In this document: one piece after another, positions 24,868 to 35,986 of the stretch
Layout of the letters: the number at the start of each line of letters is the position of its first letter
Numbering within the stretch: position 1 is the stretch's first letter
From: Calocera cornea HHB12733
Lineage: Eukaryota > Basidiomycota > Dacrymycetes > Dacrymycetales > Dacrymycetaceae
DNA: 64,000 nucleotides
Assembly (NCBI GenBank): GCA_001632435.1
Contig: KV424079.1
Coordinates: forward strand, 1 to 64,000
Direction of reading: 5' to 3'
The notes under the pieces: generated by a model
The model's input: the letters and a program-made list of their open reading frames with translations, nothing else
What the model was told of the DNA's origin: nothing
Databases searched by the model: none
Made by a program: the position numbers and the translations under genes

Positions 24868-24904
24868 TAGATCTGGCTCTCCCCTGCAAACGGTCCCTGC
24901 ACCA
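24868..24904 (-). pseudogene. severed C-terminus of monooxygenase D
   Basis: The 37 bases read on the minus strand as the family ending VQGPFAGESQI plus a TAG stop at 24868. It lies directly beyond the inverted-repeat element at 24905-25181, and removing that element would put it in line with exon 6 of copy D. It is therefore the detached end of copy D, no longer translated in the predicted protein. Confidence 0.8.
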
Positions 24905-25181
24905 CTGTACGTCGATACGAAGGTGCTCATTAGGAGCTCATTTGCCTCCGTGTGGGAGCAAATATGAGTGCTCGTCGCCAAATTTTGGCGGTGACAAGTA
25001 TTGAAGGTGCTCGCCGGAGCCGAAATTCACCTATCGGAGATATGGCTAAGCCTCCCTAAGGTGGTGACCGAGCCCGATGCCGAATGCTCGCCGTACAAGA
25101 AATGTCGGTGACACGGTCAAATTTTGAACGTGAAAAGTGCCCGGTGACAGGTGACATGAGCACCTTCGTATCAACATACAG
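24905..25181. mobile_element. MITE-like element, 277 bp, in the last exon of copy D
   Basis: The 26-bp ends are inverted repeats: 24905-24930 begins CTGTACGTCGATACGAAGG, and the reverse complement of 25156-25181 begins CTGTATGTTGATACGAAGG; 24 of 26 positions agree. The flanks show the dinucleotide CA on both sides (24903-24904, 25182-25183), a possible 2-bp target duplication. The inside has no coding capacity, but holds smaller repeats (GGTGACA-type direct repeats, hairpin CGCCAAATTTTGGCG near 24980). Non-autonomous DNA element of unknown superfamily. Confidence 0.85.
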
Positions 25182-26610
25182 CATCTCAAGGATAACCTTC
25201 CACATGTCGCTCTCGAGTCCTTTTGCCTGTTGGGCCTCTCTGGCCAGCAGTGCCTCCCTACTGCGTGCCATTCTAGCTTCTCCCTCCCGCTTAGTCTGCT
25301 CGATCGTTTTGACGACACGCGGCAGGCGAATTGCCGTGTACTCGGCGAACGCCTTGTCAATGTCCTCGGTGGTCAACGGCGCATGCTTTACGAGCATGCA
25401 GACGAGGTGATAGACATCCTCGCTGGACTAGGATGACCTTGTGAATGTACTCTGAACCTGAGACTGAGACATTACCCACCTGGTTGGCTCCTTGTCCCAA
25501 GAAGGGCGTTGTGGGATGGGCTGCGTCTCCTAGCAGAACAGTTCGACCCTTGTGCCAGACCGGTGAAATGGGACGTAAGTAAAGGCCGAACTGTCGCGTT
25601 TTATTTCAGTATTCTGATCGGTTTGGTTCTAGTCGCAAACAAACCCGGACGACTTCTGCCGAGTTCAAGATAATCTGGCCAGCATCGCCTCCCCAATTGA
25701 CTGGTGGCAGAGAATCCAGCATGTTGGCAACTTTCTGTCCTTCGGCTGTTCTCCAATCTTCCTTCGTCTCAGGCTCTCCAGGGAGATTGACCACCCACAT
25801 GTACATGTTCTCCGATGTTGGCAAGCAGACGAAGTGGCATCCGTCACCAGTCACTTGGAGTGCGGTGTAGGGAGCAGTCGCCCGAACTGTATCAGTGTAC
25901 GGCGTGAAGCCTCCGATCTGGCATGACTTAGCAGCATCACACAAGGGAATCCAGCCACTGCCTACCGCAGTCAGTCCGGTGTACTCTACCGGAGTCGCTC
26001 CGAACAGTCCATCGCGAACCTTGCTGTGAAGTCCATCGCAGCCGAGGAGGAGCTCCCCCTCATCCGAGGATCCGTCCTCGAAACTCGCCGTCACTTTCTC
26101 ATCATCCTGCTTGACGTCCACCAGCTTCTTGCCCAAGTAGACAGGTATGCCCCGTCTCTGCGCACTCTCAAGAAGGAAATTGGATAATGTGGTACGGACC
26201 ACGGCGCAGATGGGCCAGCCAGTTGTCTCACGGATGTTGGCATAGATAGGGGCATCGATCAGTACTCTTCCCGTCACCTCGGACGTTTGAAGGACTCGAT
26301 CCATCGGCTGGCTGATCGCGATCGCTTCCTCCGCAAGTCCAATGATATTGAGCACCTTGAAACTATGTGGCTAGTAAGCATCGGTTCCTCCCTGACGAAG
26401 ATATGCTTACACCTGTCCAGATAGGAGCAGGCTCAGACCGCCGCTAGGAGGACTGGCATGCCGCTCGTATATGACCGGGTCAAATCCCTTGTACTTCAGC
26501 AACATTGCAACCAGCGGTCCTGGAAATTACTTATGAGTATGATTCCATACGGCGTTCGCTAGTGGAGTGTGCTCACCTGTGACGCCTGCTCCAATGACGA
26601 TGACTTTCAT
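25056..26610 (-). CDS. FAD-dependent monooxygenase, copy D, C-terminus replaced by a MITE
   Basis: Six exons (26610-26577, 26519-26411, 26362-25966, 25917-25645, 25590-25480, 25427-25056); the first five have the standard 34/109/397/273/111 sizes. Motifs are intact: VIVIGAGVTGPLVAMLLK, LLGCDGLHSKVRDGLFG, LLGDAAHPTTPFLGQGANQ, SSEDVYHLV. After ESDMWKVILEM the frame enters the MITE at 25181 and reads about 42 foreign residues to a TAG at 25056, giving 431 residues instead of 401. The displaced ending is the last 12 or so residues of the family, outside the FAD and active-site motifs, so the enzyme may still work. Alternatively it is an early pseudogene. TATA-like box 83 bases upstream. Confidence 0.85.
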
Positions 26611-26692
26611 AATGAAGGAGTTCGTGCGAGTTTGCGGTGTGGACTTTTGGACAACTTAGGCGAGGTGGCTCTGACAAGCTGTTTGCAACATC

Positions 26693-26698
26693 CTTATA
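26693..26698 (-). promoter_or_regulatory. TATA-like box of copy D
   Basis: TATAAG on the minus strand, 83 bases before the ATG at 26610. Confidence 0.5.
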
Positions 26699-27278
26699 TC
26701 CCAACGGCAAAGTGGGTCGCAGCGGCTTGTCCCCTTCCGCACTGAACCATATTGACCCGATATGGTAGGAAGCACCTTCCATCAAGAGACATTCTAGGTC
26801 TATATTGGTCGCGCTGACACAACGCTTGTGCATGATGGCCAGCTCCTGCGGATGAGCATTGGCCGCGGCAGCGAAGAGATGAGCTCTCATCGGTATTTCG
26901 AGGAAGACGCAAGTGAACACGCCCACAATGGCTCGGCTTTCAAACTGATATTGGTACGGTATGATGATATGTGATCCAGTGTGGCTGAGCGAGCGGCAAC
27001 GGACGACCGTATGCCGTGGCACTTACGGCACAAATTGCGTAAGCCTCCACTGGACGACTCTAGCAAGTAATCAGCACAGCAACATGGCTGTAACCGCAGT
27101 TTCGGGGGAACTCCGACAGCATCCTTCCAGTCCATCATGTCTCTCATGTAGCGTATTGTGATACTGACCTCGATATCGAGTCACTGCGTTATCTATGAAG
27201 TGGAGAGCTCTTGCACGAAACAGCAATACTAATCTGCGCTTGCTATAGTCACTACGGCTCAACTGCGATTGACATAAA
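26699..27278. other. spacer between copies D and E
   Basis: About 580 bases with only short open frames and no motif; upstream region of D and 3' flank of E. Confidence 0.4.
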
Positions 27279-28741
27279 TCAAATCTCGCTTGTGCCCTCG
27301 AACGGACCCTGCACCATTTCCAGTATGACCTTCCAAGTATCGCCCTCAGCTCCCTTTGCCCGCATTGCGTCTCGTTCTCTCAAGGCTTCCTCATCCATAG
27401 CAAGCCTGTATTTGGTCTCGCGTTTTGCTTGTTCGATGGCTCTGGCGACTCGGGGAAGTCGAATTGCGGTGTATTCGGCAAATGCCTTTTCCAGGCTAGC
27501 GTCCGTCCAGGGTTGGTTCTGAACCAGGACCCGAACTAGATGATATACATCTTCCGTTGACTAGTGAATCTGTCAGATCGTACGAGGAGGGAGTAAGTGA
27601 GTCTGACACACCTGATTTGCGCCTTGGCCAAGGAACGGCGTTGTGGGGTGCGCAGCATCCCCGAGCAAGACAGCTCGCCCTTTGTGCCAGACGGGAGGGA
27701 TCGGCCTCAAATACAAGCCAAACTGTAGGCAGCATTAGAGTATCGTAGTCAAATCTTCAGATAGAACTGACGCGTATAACGTCTTCGGTGCCAGCAATGA
27801 TCTTGCCAGTATCTCCGCTCCACCGTGCGCAAGGAAGCGATCCCAACATTTTGCCGACCTGAGATTTCGAGGCCGTCCTCCAATCTTCTAGCATCGGAGA
27901 CTCATCAGGTACGTTGACTGCCCAGAAATACTTGTTCTCTGTCGAAGGAGAGCAAATGAAGTGGCAGCCATTTCCGGTGACTTGTCGCATAGTGGCTGGG
28001 CCGGTGCCAGGGTGTAGCTCCTCGGTATATGGGGTGAAGCCTCCAATCTGAGTCTCGTCAGCAACGGTTGAGCTCAGTTTCAGGGCGATGTTGACCGAAA
28101 CTACCCCGGTGTATTCCGCCGGCGTCGCCCCGAAGAGCGCGTCTCGGACCTTGCTGTGAATACCATCGCAACCCACCAGGACATCGCCCTCATCGGAAGT
28201 TCCATCCTCAAACACCGCGGTGACCTTACCACCTTCCTGTTGCACGTCGACTAGCTTCCTTCCCCAGTGAGCAGGGATACCACGTTCCTCCATCTTCTGC
28301 ACCAGGAACTGATTATACTTGGAGCGGATTGTGAGTGACATCGGCCAGCCCGTTGTTTGGAGGACTCTCGACGGCAAGTCCATGTCTTGAAGGATCTGTC
28401 CCGTAATCTCGGAGCGCATCACCGTACGCTCGACCGGGATGCCGAGAGACAGGACATCGTGAGCAAGCCCAACGATATTCAAGACTTTGAAACTACACAA
28501 TGTTCTCAGAAAGTGAGTACTCAGGGGCAGAAAGGAACGTATTCACACTTGTGGGCTCAGATTTACCACCAGACCTCCAAGCGGAACTGAGGTATGCCGC
28601 TCATACACCACGGGCTCAAACCCTTTATGCTTCAACAGCAAAGCGAGCAGAGGACCTAGGAGTCTCACTTTAGCATGACAATGACAGTCAAATCGCGGAT
28701 AGTTTACCAGTAATTCCGGCACCGATCACGATGATCTTCAT
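27279..28741 (-). CDS. FAD-dependent monooxygenase, copy E
   Basis: Six exons (28741-28708, 28655-28547, 28492-28096, 28047-27772, 27722-27612, 27560-27279), sizes 34/109/397/276/111/282, give 402 residues. FAD motif IIVIGAGITGPLLALLLKH, DG motif LVGCDGIHSKVRDALFG, GD motif LLGDAAHPTTPFLGQGANQ, last exon starting STEDVYHLVRVL and ending GPFEGTSEI. The last exon has no internal ATG-led frame, so it is easily missed by a simple scan. Exon 4 has one extra codon compared with B, D, F, G and I. Intact; substrate unknown. Confidence 0.92.
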
Positions 28742-28833
28742 GCTCGTCTGGAAAACGTTGCCAGTGGTAGCTTAATAGCGTATCGGACGTGGCAAGGTTG
28801 TTGTTGTCTAGTGCGAAGATGTCCTCGTCGCCC

Positions 28834-28839
28834 TTTATA
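28834..28839 (-). promoter_or_regulatory. TATA box of copy E
   Basis: TATAAA on the minus strand, 93 bases before the ATG at 28741. Confidence 0.55.
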
Positions 28840-29808
28840 GCTCGGATGCCGTCCGGAGCACGCAGAACGAGTCCACGCGGCGCGCTCAAGTACTAGCCGC
28901 GATGAGTGTACATGCCGCTGGGGTCCCTCTAGTCGGACAAGGAGACGGCTCGTACCATCCCGCTCGTGGATAAGGATAGAAGATAGTGGAAGCGTGGCAG
29001 GTTTGGGAAGCACTTGTGCTGCAGACTGGAGCAATGAGATGGACCGATGAGTGGGAGATCAAAGTTCCGACAGCTTCTAATAAAGCAAACCGGGGAGGCA
29101 GTTGTGCCTGTATCTCGGCCGCCATTTTCCAGTATCATTATGTTGAAGTCGCAGAATTACGTCCAATATTGTGGTCGGGATGGACAGGAATGCCGCGGTG
29201 CTGCGATGCGGTCACGGCGTTCTTAGCCATCGCTGTCCCAATTCGCTGCGGACTCCAGCACGTCGCAAAAACCAGAGATAGACAACAACGCGGTGGATCC
29301 GTGGCGAAAAGCCAGAAATATCCCGCATCGCTCCCTGTGTAGGCCGAAGCCGAGATAAGGGCCGGCGGGGTTACGTGTCACTCCAGGTCATCGGCGTGAT
29401 ACTTGATATCGTAGCAGCCAAAAGTGTCCAAAGAACAGGGTAAACGCACCGCCGTTTCTCCGGATATATCGGTGATAATGCGATGCCACCGTAGCTGCCT
29501 TGGGGAGGAGGTGTGTGGGGGGGGGGGGGGGGGGGGGGGGGGGCTTTGGTCTCCGTCGATTGACTGACACGCACAGCTCGTCGCCGGCGTCCAGATCGAG
29601 GCCTGATCTCCTGAAAGTGCCGGATCCGCTCCATACATCACTCGATGCCGTGGAAAAGCAAGGAAGTAGACGTAGCAGCCGTTTCGTAGCCCGAGCAGAG
29701 GCTTTCTGAGAAGAGCAACGAGTAGAATATGGTGGTGCAAAAGAAGGCGACTGGACAGAGTGCTTGGCCGAAACTTACGTAACGGTACCTGAGTAATCGA
29801 GACGCGCG
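28840..29808. other. spacer between copies E and F
   Basis: Nearly 1 kb without a supported gene. The open frames here owe their length to the long G run at 29517-29543 and code for polyproline or polyglycine. Confidence 0.45.
29517..29543. repeat. 27-base poly-G run
   Basis: An uninterrupted run of 27 G, preceded by (GT)3. Such homopolymers are rare in genomes, can form G-quadruplex structures and are often wrong in length in assemblies. Confidence 0.9.
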
Positions 29809-31264
29809 CTAAATCTCGCTCTGTCCAGAAAACGGGCCCTGCACCATCTCCAGTATGACCTTCCAGGTGTCACTCTCTAGTCCCTTCGCCTGCTGTGCCT
29901 CTCTAGCCAACAAAGCCTCTCTTCCCTTGGCAATTCTCCCGGCACCTTCCCGTTTCGTTTGCTCGATCGTTCTGGCCACGCGGGGTAGGCGAACGGCAGT
30001 ATACTCGCTCAGCGCTTTCTCGAGGTTCTCGCTCGTCAACGGCTCATACTTAACCAGCATGCGCACGAGATGGTAGATGTCTTCGCTTGACTGCAAACCA
30101 GTTAGGATCTCGTACGACCTCGCTATGATGGGCGCACTTGGTTTGCTCCTTGTCCTAGGAAAGGCGCCGTAGGATGCGCTGCATCGCCCAGTAACACCGC
30201 TCTGCCCTTGTGCCACACCGGTGGAATTGGCCGCAAGTACGTTCCGAACTGTTCAACAGTTCGGGACGAATCGACTGATAGCCTTGTAGATGGACTCACC
30301 CGAACAACTTCGCTCGAGTTCAGGATGATCTTTCCTGCTTCTCCATCCCAGTTCACCGCAGGGAGCGACTCCAGCACGTCGGCCACCTGGTCAGGACGCG
30401 CCGTTCTCCAATCCTCTTTCATCTCGCCGGTTTCTCCCAGAACCATTCCCCACATGTACTTCTTCTCCTTTGTCGGCAGACAAATGAAATGACCGCCGTC
30501 TCCCGACACCTGGAGCGACGTAATCGGCGAACGCGCGCGCAGAGTCTCGGTGTAAGGACTGAACCCTCCGATCTGTAATCAATCAGCATTGATTTGCCGC
30601 CAGTTATACCCACCCACCATCGTGAGTCCTGTGTACTCTGCAGGTGTTTTCCCAAACAACGCATCACGGACCTTGCTGTGGAGACCGTCGCATCCCACCA
30701 GAAGATCGGCCTCGTCGGTTGACCCATCCTCAAAGACCGCGATAACCTTATCTCGCTTGTGCTTGACGTTGACCAGCTTACTGCCCAGGTGAATTGGAAT
30801 GCCGCGTTTCTGAGCGTTATCGTACAGAAATCTGGCAAACGTCGTCCGCACCGTCGCGCACGCCGGCCATCCGGTCGTCTCTCGAATCTGTGTGTATACA
30901 GGCGCGTCGATGAGTACGATCTTGCTGATATCGGACAGGTGGAGGAGCCGTTCCATCGGCTGGCTTATGGCGATCGCTGCATCGGCAAGTCCAATGATGT
31001 TCAGAACCTTGAACCTGCTTGACGTGTGAGTGCAGGAACATCTCTGAGGGAGCTAGGCTGACATCTGTCCGCTCATCTGCAGGGCCAATCCTCCCCCCGG
31101 AGGCGTTGCATGCCTTTCATATACGACTGGATCGAACCCCCTGTGCTGAAGCAACATGGCGAGAATCGGCCCTGCCGCCGATCAAGGATCCATTAATGCC
31201 ACGATTTGGAAAGGTCTTCACAGTGCCCACCTGAAATACCCGCTCCGATAATGATGACCTTCAT
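29809..31264 (-). CDS. FAD-dependent monooxygenase, copy F
   Basis: Six exons (31264-31231, 31171-31063, 31014-30618, 30572-30300, 30248-30138, 30090-29809), standard sizes 34/109/397/273/111/282, give 401 residues. Motifs VIIIGAGISGPILAMLLQH, LVGCDGLHSKVRDALFGK, LLGDAAHPTAPFLGQGANQ, SSEDIYHLVRML, ending GPFSGQSEI. It is a close duplicate of copy G: in the last exon I count about 10 differences in 94 residues, and intron positions, intron lengths (47, 45) and flanking DNA are also alike. Intact. Confidence 0.93.
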
Positions 31265-31370
31265 GTTTCGGCGTCCAACAATGTTCGAAGGGAGACAGCT
31301 CAAAGGATTGAGTCCACGGGCAGCTGACTGGCACAGTGGTTGATGCAAACCGCATACATGAGTTGGCAGC

Positions 31371-31376
31371 CTTATA
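31371..31376 (-). promoter_or_regulatory. TATA-like box of copy F
   Basis: TATAAG on the minus strand inside a context (ATATAAGGCTG) shared with copy G, about 107 bases before the ATG at 31264. Confidence 0.5.
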
Positions 31377-32244
31377 TTCAGTTGTCCACTTTCATTCCTC
31401 AGCACATTGACAATCTGCATGCTCTAGTTGGTCGCTCCGTCTGATCCTGGAATACAACCTTCTCCCGGGCCGCAGGGGGAGACTTCTGGTCGACCTCCCC
31501 CCGTTCCAGCACAAAACGCAAACCAAATGGACTAGCCGAGCCGTCGTTCCGTGAATATCATTGATATTCCACAGTACACTGACAACTCTGACAACGCCAA
31601 GGGACGTAACGTAGGGGTTTGGTTTGCGGTTCGAGCTGTTTCAACACGTATTTACTACAAGAAACTAGCAAAATAGGCGATCCGAGCTGTGGGTCCGTGA
31701 ACATCAATATTCCACGATAACGTGTCAGATCTGGACACAATTAAGAACGCAGACCATCTTAGTGGTTTGCGGTATGAACCGCAACACGAATATCCGCGGG
31801 TGTCTCCGCCTTCTCCACAAGGGGACACGTGCGGCTTCTGCCCGCGCGGGGTTACTCTACCCCTTGCCAAGTAACAGGGAGATCACGAGTCGTCGTCCGA
31901 CCTGCTGGCAGCACTGGGTTAATGAGCTACTCTTCCAGCCCCTGTGATGGCCGCTTGGGATCCTAGCGGGAGGCGGCCGAGTGTAGTGTCCGTCTATCAC
32001 TCGGAATGAGTGACTGGAATGTGACATCTCTTGGCCAGCATCTGAATCCTGATCACCCACAGGTGACCGATCCGTTCCATACGCTGTCCCGTTTCATGCA
32101 GAAGCAAATAATCATATGCAGTTGCAGCTCCACAATGCCGTGAACAGACTTTCTGAGAAGGGTAATGAGTAGAACATGATGGTGCAAGAAAAGGCAGTTA
32201 GACAGCGCGATTACGCAATGGGACCTGAGTAATCGAGACGCGCG
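31377..32244. other. spacer between copies F and G, part of the duplication
   Basis: About 870 bases with no gene. Several blocks resemble the region upstream of copy G: GTCCGTGAAC followed by a CCCACAGTAACGTG-like stretch (here near 31690, there near 33998), and CCGCGGGTGTCTCCGCCTTC (31793) against CCCGCGGGTATCTCCGCC (34102). So the duplicated unit includes the 5' flank. Confidence 0.55.
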
Positions 32245-33711
32245 CTAGATTTCGCTCTCTCCAGTGAACGGACCCTGTACCATCTCCAGTATGACCTTCC
32301 ATGTGTCACTCTCTTGTCCCTTCGCCTGCTGTGCCTCTCTAGCCAGCAAGGCCTCTCTGCCCTGGGCAATTCTTCCGTCGCCTTCCCGTCTCGTTTGCTC
32401 GATCGTTCTGACCACCCGCGGCAGGCGAACGGCAGTATACTCGCTCAGCGCTTTTTCGAGGTTCTCGCTCGTCAACGGCTCATACTTAACCAGCATGCGC
32501 ACGAGATGGTAGACATCTTCGCTTGACTGCAAACCAGTTAGGATCTCGTACGACCTCGCTATGATGGGCGCACTTGGTTTGCTCCTTGTCCTAGGAAAGG
32601 CGCCGTAGGATGCGCTGCATCGCCCAGCAACACCGCTCTGCCCTTGTGCCACACCGGTGGAATTGGCCGCAAGTACGTTCCGAACTGCTCGATGTCATCA
32701 TTTTGAATCAACGGATAACGCGGTAGATGGACTCACTCGAACAACTTCGTTCGAGTTCAGGATGATCTTGCCTGCTTCTCCATCCCAATTCACCGGCGGG
32801 AGCAGCTCCAAGACGTCGCCCAGTTGCTCCGGACGTGCCGTTCTCCAGTCCTCCATCATCTCGCCGGGTGCTCCCAGAACCATTCCCCACATGTATTTCT
32901 CCTCTTTTGTGGGCATACAAATGAAGTGACCGCCGTCTCCCGACACCTGGAGCGTCGTAATCGGTGCACGCGCTCGCACAGTCTCGGTGTAAGGGCTGAA
33001 CCCTCCGATCTGCGATCAGTCAGCATTGCTTCGCCGCCAGTTTTACCCACGCACCATCGTGAGTCCGGTGTAATCTGCGGGTGTTTTCCCAAACAGCGCA
33101 TCGCGGACCTTGCTGTGGAGGCCGTCGCATCCGACCAGAAGATCGCCCTCGTCCGTCGTTCCGTCCTCAAACAGAGCGATGACCTTATCCCCCTTGTTCT
33201 TGACGTCAACCAGTTTCTTGCCGAGGTGAATCGGGATGCCGCGTTTCTCAGCGTGGTCGTACAGAAACCTGGCAAATGTCGTCCGCACCACCGAGCACAC
33301 TGGCCAACCGGTCGTCTCTCGAATCTGTGCGTATACAGGCGCATCAATGAGCACGATCTTGCTGATGTCGGACAGGTGGAGGAGCCGTTCCGTCGGCTGG
33401 CTTATGGCGATCGCCGCATCGGCCAGTCCGATGATGTTGAGAACCTTGAGCCTGCTTGACCTGTGAGTGCAGAAACATCTTTAAGGGTCGTAGGCTTACA
33501 CTTGTCCGCTGATCTGCAGGGCGACGCCGCCGCTTGGTGGAGTTGCATGTCGCTCGTATATGACTGGATCAAAGCCTTTGTGCTGAAGCAGCATGGCGAG
33601 GATCGGGCCTGACAACCACCAATGAACCTTTTTCAGCAGCATCTTCATCGGCTTTGTGTGGCAGATCGAGTACATACCTGAGATGCCGCCTCCAATGATG
33701 ATGACCTTCAT
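32245..33711 (-). CDS. FAD-dependent monooxygenase, copy G
   Basis: Six exons (33711-33678, 33608-33500, 33451-33055, 33009-32737, 32684-32574, 32526-32245), standard sizes, 401 residues. Motifs VIIIGGGISGPILAMLLQH (a Gly replaces Ala in the second position), LVGCDGLHSKVRDALFGK, LLGDAAHPTAPFLGQGANQ, SSEDVYHLVRML, ending GPFTGESEI. Where the other copies have FKVLN at the start of exon 3, G has LKVLN, as in copy H. Near-duplicate of F. Intact, with a TATA-like box about 100 bases upstream. Confidence 0.93.
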
Positions 33712-33809
33712 GTCTCGGAGTTCAACAATGTCCGCAGGGAGAGGGTCTCAAAGGGTTCAACCGACTGAGACAGTTGTTCGTTGTCGCGACACACACCAGG
33801 GTTGACAGC

Positions 33810-33815
33810 CTTATA
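33810..33815 (-). promoter_or_regulatory. TATA-like box of copy G
   Basis: TATAAG on the minus strand, about 100 bases before the ATG at 33711, in the same context as in copy F. Confidence 0.5.
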
Positions 33816-34648
33816 TCTAGTTGTCAAATGTCTTTTACTCACCATGCTGACTGTCTGACCGCCTTCGTTAGTCGTTGCGTCTGCTCTAACAGTGCCAGTT
33901 CGCAGTCTTCTGTGCGGTCCGCACGCGGAGGTTCCTTGCCGATCCAACCTCCTTCCAACAACAACCGTGAACAAAATAGATAATTGCTGAGTAGTATGTC
34001 CGTGAACGTCATTAATCTCCCACAGTAACGTGCCAATTCTGGACATGCTTAGATAACCAAAGCATAGCAGGGGCTTGCAGTATGAGCCGGAATACGAAAG
34101 CCCGCGGGTATCTCCGCCTTCTCCGAAAGAACCCTTCCTGATGTTAACGGCGCGGGCTACCCCTCTTCCCCGTGACCAAAGACAACAATGGAGCAATGAC
34201 TTGTGTTACAGCGTTGTCCGAACAGCTGACACGACTGGGCTGACGAAGGATCGCGCGATTCCCATTGATGTCGAGCTGGGATCGCAGCGGGAGGCGGCCC
34301 GAGACACTGTGCTCGTACGATTCGGGAGCTCCGACTGAGAAACCATGCTGCCAGCGCGACGGCGGAGCTTCTTTTTTCTCCGGACTGAGGCATCGCACAC
34401 GAACGGCGGCGGCGGTCAACCGCCGAGCATTTAGCATTTGGCATTCAGAGAGCCACAAATTCAACAAATCGTTACAAGATCGCGATACGGTATGGTACAT
34501 ACGATACATCCCCGCCTTCAGTTGTGCACGGATTGCAAGTGCTTTACGCGCCGAGGCTGCTTCCGACGACACCCTCTCCCCCGCGTTTCATTGTGCTGCC
34601 TCCTGTACACCCTCTTGATGGCTTACCAGCGAGTGCACTGATTAGCAC
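33816..34648. other. spacer upstream of copy G
   Basis: About 830 bases; the first half is related to the spacer upstream of copy F. No gene seen. Confidence 0.45.
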
Positions 34649-35383
34649 TCAGCGGCCCTGCAGCTCCAGCTGCGTCTTATGCTGCCCCTTAATCTGGGGC
34701 ATCGTCAGCTCGCCCGAGCCGACGGAGCGGTGCTTGAGCATCTGTCAGCCGAACGAATCGCATCAGCGCCTTCCGAATCCTCTACCCCATCACAAGGAAT
34801 GGCGTACATCAGGGTCGTTCATCACTGCACCTTCCCCAGCACACGTCGGGCGTCAGCAAGCTGGGAGGGAAGGAGGGGACTCCGACGGAGGAAGGAAGGG
34901 ACGCACGGACGCGCGTCATGGCCACAGTGGCGCCGACGACCGCGGCGGCGACGACGACGCCGAGCGGGTAGAGCTCGACCGGGATCTCTATCATGATCAT
35001 CCACCATCACGCCGTCAGCTTCTGCCAGTGCATACGAAAGGATGAGCGAGCGGAGTGGGGCACGCACTCCTCCAGTCTTTGCGGAATACCTGCGCGCGCG
35101 CGTCAGTGTGCTGTACTACGATTGAGGGATAGGAGGCGGGAAGCGGGCGTGGGGCAGGAAGAGGGAGGGAGGGGGGAGGAGGGAGGGGGGGCAGTCACAA
35201 CAAGCGGCAGGAGCCTAGAGGACGCACGAGCTTCGCACGCCGGTCCCCAGCCTCAGCCGCAGCGGTCGCGTACCCCCCGGGCCGCGTCATCGTCCGACTG
35301 GCTCGGGGCGCTCTGAGGCTGAGGCTGAGCGGACCAGGCCCAGAGGAGGGCCGGAGGGAGGTGATGAGCCGGCGGGCGAGCAT
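34649..35383 (-). CDS. small mitochondrial membrane protein, B12D/NDUFA4-like, copy K
   Basis: Four exons (35383-35228, 35089-35068, 34987-34911, 34741-34649) give 115 residues. The N-terminus MLARRLITSLRPSSG ... TMTRPGGYATA is Arg/Ser-rich without acids, like a mitochondrial presequence. The core, KIPVELYPLGVVVAAAVVG, reads as one transmembrane helix preceded by a Pro-Val-Glu-x-x-Pro pattern seen in the B12D/NDUFA4 (MLRQ) family of small respiratory-chain proteins. Exon 2 is only 22 nt. The C-terminus starts MLKHRSVGSG. The family call is tentative; mitochondrial targeting is more secure. A tandem copy lies 0.6 kb upstream. Confidence 0.6.
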
Positions 35384-35986
35384 CCTCGTTGTGTTGTACG
35401 ATTGTACTGTACTTGTACTGGGCTGGAAGATGGGAGCGGCGCGAGGAGACAGTGGTGGGCGAGCAGGGAGGCGGGCGGCAGGAGGTACATAGCTGAGTCT
35501 ACGTCGTATCAGCGTATTATAACGACGCCCTTGGGTCTCCCCCCAAGCTGGACCCGGCCAGTCAGCGGTCTTCCCCACCCCACCCCAATGCATGACCAGC
35601 TCGTAGCGCGCTGGCTGGGCACAGTACCAGCGACCAGAGACACGGGCGCAACGGCGGGCGGGGCGGTGGGCTGGCCGTATGCGGTCGGTCAGCTGGCCTG
35701 GCGAGGTCAGGGTCACACCCGCCATCTTGGTGGGCTTAGAGTTCGGGCCTCGGCATGATGCTGCTGGCTGAGGGAGATGAGGGGAGTCAGTATTGGCCTG
35801 TGAATCCGATCTGGGCGAGGGGGAGTGTCACTATGCTACATCTATTGCTGGACTTGGGGTACAGGGACTGAGACACGATGGTTGTGCGGAATGTGGGTAC
35901 ATATATGAAGGAGGACCTCTGCGGGCGGGGTACGCGGACCCGTGCGCCAGAACGAGTACGTGGCTGTATCGAGAGCGCTCAGTCCA
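35384..35986. other. spacer between copies K and L
   Basis: About 600 bases; the promoter of copy K and the 3' flank of copy L. No gene is seen. Confidence 0.45.

Noticed and set aside
29371..29740. Minus-strand frames with nine or more prolines in a row
   Set aside because: Produced by the 27-base G homopolymer.
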